A stretch of DNA of 64,000 bases from Streptomyces sp. NBC_00557 (GCF_036345995.1 NZ_CP107796.1:3782001-3846000), one strand, 5' to 3'. Positions 18,720 to 27,457 are shown, numbered from the stretch's first letter. Translations and numbers: made by a program. Notes: a model not told the origin generated them from the letters alone.

Positions 18720-19778
18720 TCAGTGGTCGGCGCGCTCCGCTGCGATCAGTTCCGCGATCTGGGCCGTGTTCAGGGCGGCGCCCTTGCGGAGGTTGTCGCC
18801 GCAGACGAAGAACTCCAGCGCGGTGGGGTCGTCCAGGGACCGGCGGACACGGCCCACCCAGGTCGGGTCGGTGCCGACGACGTCCGCGGGGGTGGGGAAC
18901 TCCCCGGCGGCCGGGTCGTCGCACAGCACCACGCCGGGCGCGGTCGCGAGGATCTCCCGGGCGCCGTCGACCGTGACCTCGCCCTGGAAGCGGGCGTGGA
19001 CGGTGAGGGAGTGGGTGGTGATCACGGGCACCCGGACGCAGGTCACGGCGACCGGCAGGTGGGGCAGCCCGAGGATCTTGCGGGACTCGTCGCGGACCTT
19101 CATCTCCTCCGACGACCAGCCGTCCTCCCGCAGGGACCCGGCCCACGGGACGACGTTCAGCGCGACCGGCTCCGGGAACGGCCCGGTGTCGTCCCCGACG
19201 GCCCGCCGTACGTCGCCGGGCTTGGTGCCCAGCTCGGTGCCGGCCACCAGGGACAGCTGGGCCCGCAGCGTGTCCACGCCGGCCCGCCCGGCCCCGCTCA
19301 CCGCCTGGTACGACGACACCACCAGCTCGCGCAGCCCGAACTCGGCGTGCAGCGCGCCCAGGGCGACGATCATCGTCAGGGTCGTGCAGTTGGGGTTGGC
19401 CACGATGCCGCGCGGCCGGGACCGTACGGCGTGCGGGTTGACCTCGGGCACCACCAGCGGCACCTCGGGGTCCAGCCGGAAGGCGGCGGAGTTGTCGACG
19501 ACGACCGCGCCGCGCGCGGCGGCGACCGGCGCCCAGTGCGCGGCGACCTCGTCGGGGACGTCGAACAGGGCGATGTCGACCCCGTCGAAGGCCTCCTCGC
19601 TCAGGGCCGCCACCTCCACCTCCTCCCCCCGCACGGCCAGCTTGCGGCCGGCCGAGCGCGGGGAGGCGAGCAGGCGGATCTCGCCCCAGATGTCCGCGCG
19701 CTGGGACAGGATCTGGAGCATGACCGCGCCGACGGCTCCGGTCGCCCCCACGACCGCGAGCGTCGGCTTGCCGGTCAT
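18720..19778 (-). CDS. asd: Aspartate-semialdehyde dehydrogenase
   Basis: 352 residues from ATG 19778. The NADP-binding start reads [15 protein letters not shown], the catalytic cysteine is in NPNCTT near residue 134, and [10 protein letters not shown] follows near 161. It reduces beta-aspartyl phosphate to aspartate semialdehyde, the branch point for lysine, methionine, threonine and diaminopimelate. It lies 31 bases behind ask on the same strand, so the two catalyse successive steps from one transcript. Confidence 0.96.
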   Translation of the reverse strand: MTGKPTLAVVGATGAVGAVMLQILSQRADIWGEIRLLASPRSAGRKLAVRGEEVEVAALSEEAFDGVDIALFDVPDEVAAHWAPVAAARGAVVVDNSAAFRLDPEVPLVVPEVNPHAVRSRPRGIVANPNCTTLTMIVALGALHAEFGLRELVVSSYQAVSGAGRAGVDTLRAQLSLVAGTELGTKPGDVRRAVGDDTGPFPEPVALNVVPWAGSLREDGWSSEEMKVRDESRKILGLPHLPVAVTCVRVPVITTHSLTVHARFQGEVTVDGAREILATAPGVVLCDDPAAGEFPTPADVVGTDPTWVGRVRRSLDDPTALEFFVCGDNLRKGAALNTAQIAELIAAERADH

Positions 19779-19809
19779 CGTCGTACGCCTCCGTACGTCG
19801 TGACGGCGG

Positions 19810-20331
19810 TCATCGGCCGGTGCCTCCGTAGACCACGGCCTCGTCCGAGTCGGAGTCGAGCCCGAAGGCGGTGTGCACGGCGCGGACGGCCTCCGGGACG
19901 TCGTCCTTGCGGGTGACGACCGAGATGCGGATCTCGGAGGTCGAGATCAGCTCGATGTTCACGCCCGCGTCGGACAGCGCCTCGAAGAAGGAGGCGGTGA
20001 CGCCCGGGTTGGTCTTCATACCCGCGCCGACCAGGGAGATCTTGCCGATCTGGTCGTCATAGCGCAGCGATTCGAAGCCGATGCCCGGCTTGTTGCGCTC
20101 CAGGGCGTCGATGGCCTTGCGGCCCTCGGTCTTCGGCAGCGTGAAGGAGATGTCCGTCAGGCCGGTGGAGGCGGCGGACACGTTCTGCACGACCATGTCG
20201 ATGTTGATCTCGGCATCGGCGATGGCCCGGAAGATCGCGGCGGCCTCACCCGGCTTGTCCGGCACGCCGACGACCGTGATCTTGGCCTCGGAGGTGTCGT
20301 GCGCGACACCGGAGATGATGGCCTGCTCCAC
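19810..20331 (-). other. Possible internal start for the aspartate kinase beta subunit
   Basis: In several actinobacteria and bacilli the regulatory ACT half of aspartate kinase is also made from an internal start, giving an alpha2beta2 enzyme. Here GTG 20331 begins [17 protein letters not shown] at the position where the beta subunit starts in relatives, and GGGGA lies about 8 bases upstream of it inside the reading frame. The product would be 173 residues. Predicted only. Confidence 0.5.
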
Positions 20332-21081
20332 CTTCTTGTCCCCAATCGGCTCACTGCTGACCCACGTGCCCTGCAGCCCGCTGAAGCTGGACCGGACATG
20401 GATCGGGATGTTGTAGCGGCGGGCGTACTCCACACAGCGGTGGAGCAGCACCTTGGACCCGGAGCTGGCCAGCTCCAGCATGTCCTCGAAGGAGATCCAG
20501 TCGATCTTCTTCGCCTTCTTCACCACGCGCGGGTCGGCGGTGAACACGCCGTCGACGTCGGTGTAGATCTCGCAGACCTCGGCGTCGAGCGCGGCGGCGA
20601 GCGCCACGGCCGTCGTGTCGGACCCACCGCGGCCCAGCGTGGTGATGTCCTTCTTGTCCTGGCTGACGCCCTGGAAACCGGCGACGATCGCGATGTTCCC
20701 CTTGTCGAGCGACTCGCGGATCCGGCCCGGAGTGACGTCGATGATCCGGGCTTTGTTGTGGACCGAGTCGGTGATGACGCCGGCCTGGCTGCCGGTGAAG
20801 GACTGGGCCTCGTGACCCAGGTTTTTGATCGCCATCGCCAGCAGGGCCATGGAGATACGCTCTCCGGCGGTCAGCAGCATGTCGAACTCACGCCCGGCAG
20901 GCATCGGAGAAACCTGCTCGGCGAGATCGATCAGCTCGTCCGTCGTGTCGCCCATCGCGGAAACGACGACGACAACCTGGTTGCCGTTCTTCTTCGCTTC
21001 CACGATCCGCTTGGCGACGCGCTTGATGCCCTCGGCATCGGCTACGGAGGAGCCTCCGTACTTCTGCACGACAAGGCCCAC
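19810..21081 (-). CDS. ask: Aspartate kinase
   Basis: 423 residues from GTG 21081; the frame is open further upstream, but [15 protein letters not shown] is the family's normal N-terminus (KYGGSS binds aspartate and ATP). The kinase domain spans about residues 1-245, with FQGVSQ and [14 protein letters not shown]. Two ACT domains follow, starting at [13 protein letters not shown] and [15 protein letters not shown]; these bind lysine and threonine in feedback control. It phosphorylates aspartate as the first step of the aspartate family pathway. First gene of the ask-asd operon. Confidence 0.97.
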   Translation of the reverse strand: MGLVVQKYGGSSVADAEGIKRVAKRIVEAKKNGNQVVVVVSAMGDTTDELIDLAEQVSPMPAGREFDMLLTAGERISMALLAMAIKNLGHEAQSFTGSQAGVITDSVHNKARIIDVTPGRIRESLDKGNIAIVAGFQGVSQDKKDITTLGRGGSDTTAVALAAALDAEVCEIYTDVDGVFTADPRVVKKAKKIDWISFEDMLELASSGSKVLLHRCVEYARRYNIPIHVRSSFSGLQGTWVSSEPIGDKKVEQAIISGVAHDTSEAKITVVGVPDKPGEAAAIFRAIADAEINIDMVVQNVSAASTGLTDISFTLPKTEGRKAIDALERNKPGIGFESLRYDDQIGKISLVGAGMKTNPGVTASFFEALSDAGVNIELISTSEIRISVVTRKDDVPEAVRAVHTAFGLDSDSDEAVVYGGTGR

Positions 21082-21269
21082 GTGCGCTCCTCGCTCGGTT
21101 CGTTTGTGTCGGCTCAGTCTAACGAGCGCCCGAATTCCACCACCCTGCTCCCGCATGGTGAGACATCCGGCGTCCGCATCCGGCACCTGCCCAGCCCTCG
21201 GCGCACCACTCGGAAAGTGCCCCGGGTCACAGCCAGGATGTGCACCTTTCAACCACTGGGGGTGGACGT

Positions 21270-21473
21270 GTGACGGAGATGTGGCCGGCGGCGATCGTCC
21301 TGCTCGGCGGATGCGTCCCATGGCTGACCGGCATGGGCTTCGCCCTGGTCGCCGTACCGACGCCGACCCTGCTCCCCGGCCCCGCCGACGGGGTGCCCGC
21401 AGGCGCCTGGACGACCCGCCAACTCCGGTGGCCGGACCTTCTGTTGACGATGGGGATGTGGCTCAGTCGCTGA
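21270..21473 (+). pseudogene. Truncated TauE/SafE (TSUP) transporter remnant
   Basis: 67 residues from GTG 21270. The first 35 or so, including [25 protein letters not shown], look like the first membrane helix of sulfite exporter TauE/SafE family proteins, which are normally about 240-270 residues with 7-8 helices. The frame then runs out of family resemblance after LLPGPADGV and ends soon after, overlapping the 3' end of the Uma2 gene. I infer a gene truncated by deletion, with the Uma2 region now in place of the rest. Confidence 0.55.
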
Positions 21474-22041
21474 ACTCCTTGAGCGGCTCGGTGTCCAAGG
21501 TGATGTTCACGGGGGCGGGGAGCTGGACGGTGGCACCGAAGGGCACCTTCTCCTCGTGGCGGTAGCGGCCGTTCTCGGGCTGGTTGAAGACCACGACCGA
21601 GCAGTCGTCACGATCGATGAGGAGGTAGACGGGGATGCCGGCGGCGGCGTAGCCGTCGGGCTTTTCGACGCGGTCTCGACGTGCCGTGTCGGAATCCCAG
21701 GAGGTGATCTCCACGGCCATCAGCACGCCGGTGGCTTCCGACCACTCGCCCTTGCCCTTGAGGCTGCCCCTCGGCACGAGAACGCCGTCGGCGCGAGCGC
21801 GCCCCTTGCGGTACGCCTCGGTCTTGAGTCCCCGCTCCGGATGGAGCCGCAGGTCCGGCCGCAGCTGCATGCAGCGTTCCAGGAGCCACATGTAGATCTC
21901 GCTGTGGTTGCCGTCCGGCATGGGCTTGACCACGACCTTCCCGTGGATGAACTCCAGCCGCACGGTCTCCGGGGCATGGCGTTCCAGCTCCTCGAACTCC
22001 TCGGCGGTCATCTGCGGCCGGTGCTCGGTCCTGGGGGTCAT
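21463..22041 (-). CDS. Uma2 family (DUF820) putative endonuclease
   Basis: 192 residues from ATG 22041; the frame is open further upstream but MTPRTEHRPQMTAEEFEEL is the usual family start. The restriction-endonuclease-like core is visible: EFIHGKVVV near residue 30, RADGVLVPRG near 89, LMAVEITSWDS near 106 and VEKPDGYAAAGIPVYLLID near 125, where the Asp, Glu and Lys could form a PD-(D/E)xK-like site. Uma2 proteins are abundant in streptomycetes and cyanobacteria; a real nuclease role is unproven. It follows the zinc-domain gene by about 50 bases on the same strand. Confidence 0.88.
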   Translation of the reverse strand: MTPRTEHRPQMTAEEFEELERHAPETVRLEFIHGKVVVKPMPDGNHSEIYMWLLERCMQLRPDLRLHPERGLKTEAYRKGRARADGVLVPRGSLKGKGEWSEATGVLMAVEITSWDSDTARRDRVEKPDGYAAAGIPVYLLIDRDDCSVVVFNQPENGRYRHEEKVPFGATVQLPAPVNITLDTEPLKEFSD

Positions 22042-22091
22042 GGCGTCGCCTCCTCGACTCCATGGTGCCCTGACCGGCACGTCCTGCACGC

Positions 22092-23054
22092 TCACCGCAG
22101 CCCCGCCGCGCGACGCAAGGCCTCGACCCGCTCGGTGACGTCGATGACCTCGTCGGCGCCGGGCAGGGTGCCGCCGGCGCGGGGGCCTGGGAGGAACGTC
22201 TCCGGGACAGCCCCGTACGCGACCACCGGCCCCTCCGCCTCGATCTCGGCCCGGCACTCCCTGCACAGGCCGCTCACGATCTGCGTGGTCCGTTCGTCCG
22301 CGTCACACAGACCGCAGGCCATGAGCACGCGGGTCACCCGGGCACGACGGGCGGCCTTCTGGCGGACCTTCGCCTTCTTCGGCGGCATCTTGCTCTCCAA
22401 TCGGTTGCGGGCGAGTCCGCCCGGGTTGGTGACGGCGGGCGGCAACCCGTCCGTGAGCGCCTTGGTGATGTCGTGAGGCGTCGCACCACGGGACAGCCAC
22501 TCGGCGGCAAGGGATTCGAGCGAGCGGCAGTCCCGGTCGGTCAGGGGCATCCGGGCGTCGGCGGAACGGAGGCCGGCGAGGGTCTGGTAGGCGGCGCTGG
22601 GCTGCTCTTCCGGCTCGGGCTCGCGCTCGGGTTCGGGCTCCGCAACCGGCTCCTCGGCCTGCTCGGCACGCGCCAGCCCCGGCATGTAGTCCTCGGTCAC
22701 GTCCCTGCCGTCGCGCTCCCGTACGAAGTCCGCCCACCACTCCTCCGACCTGCGCGTACGCGACCAGTACGTACGCGTCACCCACCGCATCGAGTTGTCC
22801 TCGGCGGTGATGTGCTCCCTGATCCAGCGCAGGTGGCCGGCGAGGGTGATGCGGCCGAGCGAGGTGCGTACCGCCTGCTGGCCGTAGAGGGGGTGTACGG
22901 CCGCGATCGCCTTGTAGCCCATCGCGTGGCCCTCTTGGAGGCGGTCGACGAAGACGGCGATCTCGCGGTCGCGGGGGTGCAAGTGTGCGAAGTCCGCGTC
23001 CGCGTGCGGGTCTTCGTCACCGGCGGAGCGCTTTCCGTACCCCGTTTTGGCCAT
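22092..23054 (-). CDS. Winged-helix-like regulator with C-terminal zinc-binding cysteines
   Basis: 320 residues from ATG 23054 (MAKTGYGKR). The N-terminal 110 residues carry DREIAVFVDRLQEGHAM, a likely helix-turn-helix region AVRTSLGRITLAGHLRWIRE and RTYWSRTRRSEEWW; I remember this pattern from Streptomyces proteins annotated as MarR-like/HTH. A Glu/Pro-rich linker (about residues 138-155) follows. The C-terminus has CGLCDADERTTQIVSGLCREC, four cysteines spaced as a zinc knuckle. DNA binding is inferred. A 7-bp palindrome lies about 50 bases upstream of the start. Confidence 0.6.
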   Translation of the reverse strand: MAKTGYGKRSAGDEDPHADADFAHLHPRDREIAVFVDRLQEGHAMGYKAIAAVHPLYGQQAVRTSLGRITLAGHLRWIREHITAEDNSMRWVTRTYWSRTRRSEEWWADFVRERDGRDVTEDYMPGLARAEQAEEPVAEPEPEREPEPEEQPSAAYQTLAGLRSADARMPLTDRDCRSLESLAAEWLSRGATPHDITKALTDGLPPAVTNPGGLARNRLESKMPPKKAKVRQKAARRARVTRVLMACGLCDADERTTQIVSGLCRECRAEIEAEGPVVAYGAVPETFLPGPRAGGTLPGADEVIDVTERVEALRRAAGLR

Positions 23055-23102
23055 GGGGTGGGACGGGGACGGCAGGGCAGGGCTAGGGTAGGCGCAAGCC
23101 AC

Positions 23103-23123
23103 CATCGAAGGTTCCGTTCGATG
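23103..23123. promoter_or_regulatory. Putative operator upstream of the HTH/zinc protein
   Basis: Inverted repeat CATCGAA (23103-23109), 7-base spacer, TTCGATG (23117-23123), centred about 60 bases upstream of the start codon. The two-turn geometry suits a dimeric regulator, possibly the product of the gene itself. Confidence 0.4.
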
Positions 23124-23267
23124 AGTAGGTCCAGGCCCCGGAGCCGGTGTTGGCGCACCGACCGGGGCCGATCTATTGCCGCGAACCTAGAGGCGCTTTA
23201 CGTTCCGGCGCAACCTGATCACGGAACGTCACCCTTTCGGGCTAGACCCACCCAACTCACGTACAGA

Positions 23268-23294
23268 CTTGGTTGGTTGGGAGGTTCAACCAAG
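23268..23294 (-). terminator. Hairpin downstream of the DUF397 gene
   Basis: 8-bp inverted repeat CTTGGTTG (23268-23275) / CAACCAAG (23287-23294). A second imperfect stem overlaps the stop codon of the DUF397 gene (23312-23320 with 23329-23337, one mismatch). Either could end the XRE-DUF397 transcript. Confidence 0.45.
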
Positions 23295-23329
23295 CCCAAA
23301 ACCCAAGGGAAGGGCTCGAGGCCCGAGGC

Positions 23330-23518
23330 TCAAGCCCCGGGCCGAAGTGCGGCGATGAACGCCGACCAGGCGGGGGCGGGGACGTGGAGTTCGGGACCGG
23401 CGGGGGCCGTCTTGGAGTCGCGGATGTGGATGGTGGTGGGGGTGGGGGCGACTTCGACGCAATCGCCGCCCTCGTCATCGCTGTAGCTCGACTTGAACCA
23501 GTTCAGCTGGTCACTCAT
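23330..23518 (-). CDS. DUF397 domain-containing protein
   Basis: 62 residues. The family pattern is clear: LNWFKSSYSDDEGGDCVEVA near the N-terminus, then IHIRDSKTAP and a C-terminal WSAFIAALR. DUF397 proteins are small partners of Scr1-type XRE regulators in streptomycetes, where the pair can act like a toxin-antitoxin or developmental switch (for example the BldB/WhiJ-associated families). Its ATG overlaps the stop of the XRE gene by four bases, so the two are translationally coupled. Confidence 0.92.
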   Translation of the reverse strand: MSDQLNWFKSSYSDDEGGDCVEVAPTPTTIHIRDSKTAPAGPELHVPAPAWSAFIAALRPGA

Positions 23519-24309
23519 GGCTGATCCACCATCCGTTCGATGAAACGGGCCGACTCTGCCGGGCTGAGGGCCTCTGCGCGGATCATGCTGAGCCGCTCGA
23601 TCGTACGGCTCACGACGTCTGGATCGGCCGACAGTTGACTCCCCAACTGACCTTCAGCGTAGGCGAACCGCTCGTGGTCACGCGTCTCCAGCAACACCAT
23701 GGGACCCAGTAGTGCCGCCGGAATGGCTCGCGCGAAGGGGAGTACCTGCAAAGCGACATTCCGCAGGAGGGAGACCTCAAGCAGACGGCGCAGTTGTCCG
23801 ACGTCAACCAGGGGGCTGTGCAGTGCGGCCTCGTAAATGACGAAGCTCAAAGCCACGGGCGGCTTCCGCTCAGTGAGGATCGCCTGCCGCTCCATACGAC
23901 CGGTGATCCGCTGCTCCACCGTCTCCTCGTCCAAAGGTGGATAGCGGTTCTCGATGAGCGTCCGCGTGTACCCCTTCGTCTGCAACAGCCCCGGAATGTA
24001 CGTGGCGTCATACGACCAACGACCGATCGCCTCCCTCTCCCGCTCCATGAACTCCTGCGCCCTGGGCGGGAACTTCTCCCTGCTCAAGTAGTCCTTCGCC
24101 GCGCTCAGCAACCCCTCCGCCCGGCACAACTCGTCCGCCACGTCCAGGACTCGGGGCGTCGGCATGCGTACCCCCTGCTCCATCGCCTTGATGGTGTCCG
24201 GGGAGTAGTTGGAGGCGGCGGCCAACTGCTCGCGCGAGACGTTCGCCTTCGTGCGCCAGCGCTTCAACTGGTTGCCGCTGAAGCGCCACATGGGGGGCGA
24301 CTGGGTCAC
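23515..24309 (-). CDS. Scr1-type XRE family transcriptional regulator
   Basis: 264 residues from GTG 24309; a slightly longer frame exists but VTQSPPMWRFSGNQLKRWR matches the family's beginning. The helix-turn-helix lies at about residues 15-60 (LAAASNYSPDTIKAMEQG). The C-terminal part is the DUF5753/Scr1 domain with YIPGLLQTKGYTRTLI and LQVLPF. These regulators usually pair with DUF397 proteins, as here. A TACAC-N6-GTGTA palindrome 20 bases upstream of the start is a candidate autoregulatory operator shared with the divergent gene. Confidence 0.9.
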   Translation of the reverse strand: MTQSPPMWRFSGNQLKRWRTKANVSREQLAAASNYSPDTIKAMEQGVRMPTPRVLDVADELCRAEGLLSAAKDYLSREKFPPRAQEFMEREREAIGRWSYDATYIPGLLQTKGYTRTLIENRYPPLDEETVEQRITGRMERQAILTERKPPVALSFVIYEAALHSPLVDVGQLRRLLEVSLLRNVALQVLPFARAIPAALLGPMVLLETRDHERFAYAEGQLGSQLSADPDVVSRTIERLSMIRAEALSPAESARFIERMVDQP

Positions 24310-24328
24310 GGACCGCACCTCCGACCGG

Positions 24329-24344
24329 TACACCGCGCTGTGTA
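24329..24344. promoter_or_regulatory. Putative operator of the XRE/DUF397 pair
   Basis: Perfect inverted repeat TACAC-N6-GTGTA in the 84-base divergent spacer between the XRE gene (-) and the primase-like gene (+). Position and symmetry suit a site where the XRE protein would repress its own promoter. Direct binding evidence is absent. Confidence 0.4.
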
Positions 24345-24393
24345 TCACCTGGGTCACTACCGAGGGTATCCGCCGCGGCAGCAGCCTGTGACC

Positions 24394-24828
24394 ATGACGA
24401 ACGCGATTCACCGGCCCGCCTGGGTCCCCGTCCGGGGCCACCGGCTGCGCGTGGCCGGGGTGCACTTCGACGCCGTGCGGATCGAGGGGAGATGGGGGGA
24501 GGCCGTCGCCGACTGGCTGATCGAGCGGCACGACGGGGACGCGGGGCCCGTCGTGTGCGCGGGCGGGAGCGGGGCGCGGTGGGTGTACTTCCTGCTGCGG
24601 CCCGGTGTCGTGCACCGCTACGACTGGCCGCTCGGCGTGCAGTACTTCGGGCGGCGGGCGGACCGGACCGTCACGTACGTCGGCATCCCCGCACTGGACG
24701 GAGACACCTGGCCGCTGCGCTGGTACAGCGAGCCCACGCCGACCGCGCCGTACGTCGACGCGGCGGCGCTGCTCTCGGTCACTGCCCGGGGCGGATCCCC
24801 AGCGGTTCGCCGATCTCCTCCGCCATGA
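24394..24828 (+). CDS. Small protein resembling the N-terminal region of bifunctional primase/polymerase
   Basis: 144 residues from ATG 24394. It contains HLR-like LRVAGVHFDAVR, GPVVCAGGSGARWVYFLLRPG near residues 51-70 and YVGIPALDGDTWPLRW near 105. I remember Streptomyces homologues annotated as hypothetical or as primase-polymerase N-terminal-like; no catalytic aspartates are convincing, so a primase activity is not claimed. Divergent from the Scr1 regulator, and the last 50 bases overlap the convergent DUF5063 gene. Confidence 0.65.
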   Translation: MTNAIHRPAWVPVRGHRLRVAGVHFDAVRIEGRWGEAVADWLIERHDGDAGPVVCAGGSGARWVYFLLRPGVVHRYDWPLGVQYFGRRADRTVTYVGIPALDGDTWPLRWYSEPTPTAPYVDAAALLSVTARGGSPAVRRSPPP

Positions 24829-25441
24829 CGCGGCCCGCCTCGATCTCCAGGGTCTCGTCGCCGATGTCGGACTGGTCGGTGTCGAGGCCGTCGAGTTCCT
24901 GCAGGGGCTGGTTGAGGCGGACGTGGATGAGGACCGACTGCAGGGCGCGCAGCACGGCGGAGGCGGTGGCGCCCCAGTTGGAGAAGTAGGAGAACTGCCA
25001 CCACCACAGGGCCTCCGTGGTGCGGCCCGCTCGGTAGTGGGCCATGCCGTGGCGCAGGTCGGCGATGACGTCGACGAGGTCGTCCGAGATGCGGGCCGGG
25101 ACGGGCGCCTTGCGGGGCTCGTACGGGTCGAAGACCTCGGAGTAGACGTCGACCGGCTCCAGCAGGCGGGCCAGGTTCTCACGGAGTTCGTCGACATCGG
25201 CGTCCGGGCCCGCGTCGGGCTCGTAGCGCTCCTCGGGGACGAAGTCCTCGTGCGCGCCCAGGCGGCCGCCCGCCAGCAGCAGCTGGGAGACCTCCAGGAG
25301 GAGGAAGGGGACGGTCGAGCCCGGCTCGTCGCCCCTCGCCACCTCCGTGACGGCCACCAGGAAGCTTTCGATCTGGTCCGCGATCTGGACCGCGAAATCG
25401 TCCGGGTTCTGACCGGTCGCGTGCAGTGTGGCGTCAGACAT
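24779..25441 (-). CDS. DUF5063 domain-containing protein
   Basis: 220 residues from ATG 25441, overlapping the recR stop by eight bases (ATGTCTGA). The protein is acidic and mostly helical, with [10 protein letters not shown] near residue 25, [29 protein letters not shown] split around residue 140, and a C-terminal helical part. DUF5063 has no known function but is recurrently found directly after recR in streptomycetes, which suggests a link to recombinational repair or merely co-expression. Confidence 0.85.
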   Translation of the reverse strand: MSDATLHATGQNPDDFAVQIADQIESFLVAVTEVARGDEPGSTVPFLLLEVSQLLLAGGRLGAHEDFVPEERYEPDAGPDADVDELRENLARLLEPVDVYSEVFDPYEPRKAPVPARISDDLVDVIADLRHGMAHYRAGRTTEALWWWQFSYFSNWGATASAVLRALQSVLIHVRLNQPLQELDGLDTDQSDIGDETLEIEAGRVMAEEIGEPLGIRPGQ

Positions 25442-26033
25442 CTAGGAGTCGTCTCCCCTCGAAGGCGCGGCCGAGGGTGACCTCGTCCGCGTATTCCAGG
25501 TCGCCACCCACCGGGAGGCCGCTGGCCAGGCGGGTGACCTTCAGGCCCATGGGCTTGATCATGCGGGCGAGGTACGTCGCTGTGGCCTCGCCCTCCAGAT
25601 TCGGGTCCGTGGCCAGGATCAGTTCCGTGACCGTCCCGTCGGCCAACCGTGCGAGAAGTTCTCGTATACGCAGGTCGTCGGGACCCACGCCCTCGATCGG
25701 GCTGATCGCGCCGCCGAGCACGTGGTAGCGGCCACGGAACTCACGGGTGCGCTCGATGGCGACCACGTCCTTGGGTTCCTCGACCACGCAGATAACCGAG
25801 GGGTCGCGGCGCGGGTCGCGGCAGATGTTGCACAGCTCCTCCTGCGCCACGTTGCCGCAGGTCGCGCAGAAGCGGACCTTCGCCTTGACCTCCAGGAGCG
25901 CCTGCGCGAGCCGCTTCACGTCCGCCGGCTCGGCCTGCAGGATGTGGAAGGCGATCCGCTGCGCGCTCTTGGGACCGACGCCGGGCAGCCGCCCCAGCTC
26001 GTCGATGAGGTCCTGGACCACGCCTTCGTACAA
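25434..26033 (-). CDS. recR: Recombination mediator protein RecR
   Basis: 199 residues from ATG 26033. The helix-hairpin-helix start ([20 protein letters not shown]), the four-cysteine zinc finger [18 protein letters not shown] at about residues 57-74 and the Toprim segment with [12 protein letters not shown] near 83 are all present. RecR works with RecF/RecO to load RecA on gapped DNA. It lies 51 bases after ybaB and overlaps the DUF5063 gene, forming a three-gene operon. Confidence 0.97.
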   Translation of the reverse strand: MYEGVVQDLIDELGRLPGVGPKSAQRIAFHILQAEPADVKRLAQALLEVKAKVRFCATCGNVAQEELCNICRDPRRDPSVICVVEEPKDVVAIERTREFRGRYHVLGGAISPIEGVGPDDLRIRELLARLADGTVTELILATDPNLEGEATATYLARMIKPMGLKVTRLASGLPVGGDLEYADEVTLGRAFEGRRLLDV

Positions 26034-26084
26034 CGGACTGACCTTCCTTGAGACCTTTCGGTACGTACGCTAGTGGCCCGGCCC

Positions 26085-26429
26085 TCAGAACGGCAGACCG
26101 GGGATGCCGGTGCCGCCGCCGAGGCCCTGGGCCAGCGGGCCGAGCTTCTGCTGCTGGAGGGTCTGGGCGTTCTCGTTGGCCGCCTGCACGGCGGCCACGA
26201 CGAGGTCGGCGAGGGTCTCGGTGTCCTCGGGATCGACCGCCTTCGGGTCGATCTTCAGCGCGCGCAGCTCGCCGGCGCCGGTCACGGTGGCCTTCACCAG
26301 GCCGCCGCCCGCCTGTCCGTCGACCTCCGTGTTCGCCAGTTCCTCCTGCGCCCGCTGCAGATCCTGCTGCATCTTCTGGGCCTGCTGGAGCAACTCCTGC
26401 ATGTTGGGCTGGCCACCACCGGGAAACAC
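26085..26429 (-). CDS. YbaB/EbfC family nucleoid-associated protein
   Basis: 114 residues from GTG 26429. The open frame extends upstream, but AGGAG lies 8 bases before this GTG and [19 protein letters not shown] is the family's usual start. The middle reads [20 protein letters not shown] and [20 protein letters not shown]. YbaB forms dimers that bind DNA and is typically encoded next to recR, as here. The C-terminal tail is Gly-rich. Confidence 0.93.
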   Translation of the reverse strand: MFPGGGQPNMQELLQQAQKMQQDLQRAQEELANTEVDGQAGGGLVKATVTGAGELRALKIDPKAVDPEDTETLADLVVAAVQAANENAQTLQQQKLGPLAQGLGGGTGIPGLPF

Positions 26430-26634
26430 GATCAGCTCCTCTACGTCTTCTCCGCTGAGCATGAGCCTACGTGGTCCCCGCCGCCGTCGCCCCGCCACTC
26501 TTTCGGGTGACAAGTACGACAGCCCTATACCTGATCAAGGCCCCCTTCCGGGCGGAAAAGCAGGGAAAGCGTCCTCTCCGCCACCCGTTGGGCGGTAGGA
26601 AGGACGCCGCACGCCATCATGGAATGTCACCGAA

Positions 26635-26679
26635 CGTGACCAGTCGTGATCAGTCGTGACCAGTCCAGTCGTGATCAGT
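26635..26679 (+). repeat. Four 10-bp repeats upstream of the SLATT gene
   Basis: Alternating units CGTGACCAGT (26635-26644), CGTGATCAGT (26645-26654), CGTGACCAGT (26655-26664), a five-base CCAGT, then CGTGATCAGT (26670-26679). The array abuts the AGGGAG ribosome site at 26680-26685. A 10-bp period equals about one helical turn, so three units would sit on one face of the DNA. Probably a cooperative regulator site or a 5'-UTR element. Confidence 0.8.
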
Positions 26680-26691
26680 AGGGAGTGCCCG

Positions 26692-27441
26692 GTGGGTCAG
26701 CCGGAGATGCAGCCCGAGGGCCCGCCTCAGGACGGGCGGGGCGAGGGTGCGGCCGGGCTGCGGCCGGGCGATCTGACCGGGCGGGCGTTCCCGCTCGGCG
26801 ACTGGGGCGAGCCCGCCGAACGGCTGGACGAGCTGTACCGGTGGGTGGAGCGCGGGGCGCTCCAGACGGCGTCCTGGTATCTGCGGGACCGCGTGTGGAA
26901 GCGGCGCGGCGCCCAGCTGCTGCGGGCGGGCGCGGCGGCCGGCGCGGTCTCCGCGGCGGCCCTGCCGCTGCTGGACCTGACCGGGGCGACGCGCGGGGTG
27001 GCTTCCTGGAGCTGCCTCGCCCTGCTCGTCGCGGTCGCGTGCGTGGGCGTGGACCGGTATTTCGGGCTCACCTCGGGCTGGATGCGGGACGTGGCGACGG
27101 CACAGGCGGTGCACCGGCGGCTGCAGGCGCTGCAGTTCGACTGGGCCTCGGAGAGCATCCGGGAGGTGCTGGGCCCGGCGGAGGGCACGGCGAGCGAGGC
27201 GGCGGAGCGCTGCCTCGGGGTGCTGCGGCGCTTCAGCGAGGACATCACGGAACTGGTCCGCACCGAGACGACCGACTGGATGGTCGAGTTCCGCACCGGT
27301 TCCGCGCCGCTGGGGCTGCAGGCGGCGGTGGCGTACGTGCCGCGCCAGGAGATCGGCGGCCCGGCCGGCCGCTTCCCGCTCCCCCCGGCCAACGGCACCC
27401 GCCCGAACATGCCCCGCCAGCGGCCACCGGAGCCGCGGTAG
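26692..27441 (+). CDS. SLATT domain-containing membrane protein
   Basis: 249 residues from GTG 26692, preceded by AGGGAG at 26680-26685. The region after the Pro/Gly-rich first 35 residues has LDELYRWVERGALQTASWYL, then two membrane helices (about residues 86-105 and 112-130) and a long C-terminal helical part with VHRRLQALQFDWASESIREVL. This is the SLATT arrangement, two helices plus cytosolic helices. SLATT proteins are predicted pore formers in nucleotide-signal defence systems, but this stand-alone streptomycete form has no cyclase neighbour. Convergent with the kinase gene. Confidence 0.82.
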   Translation: MGQPEMQPEGPPQDGRGEGAAGLRPGDLTGRAFPLGDWGEPAERLDELYRWVERGALQTASWYLRDRVWKRRGAQLLRAGAAAGAVSAAALPLLDLTGATRGVASWSCLALLVAVACVGVDRYFGLTSGWMRDVATAQAVHRRLQALQFDWASESIREVLGPAEGTASEAAERCLGVLRRFSEDITELVRTETTDWMVEFRTGSAPLGLQAAVAYVPRQEIGGPAGRFPLPPANGTRPNMPRQRPPEPR

Positions 27442-27457
27442 GCCGGCCCCGGGCGCC

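Noticed and set aside
26692..27441. SLATT protein as part of a nucleotide-signal defence operon
   Set aside because: No SMODS, TIR or other nucleotide-generating gene is adjacent; the neighbours are ybaB-recR and a Ser/Thr kinase on the other strand.
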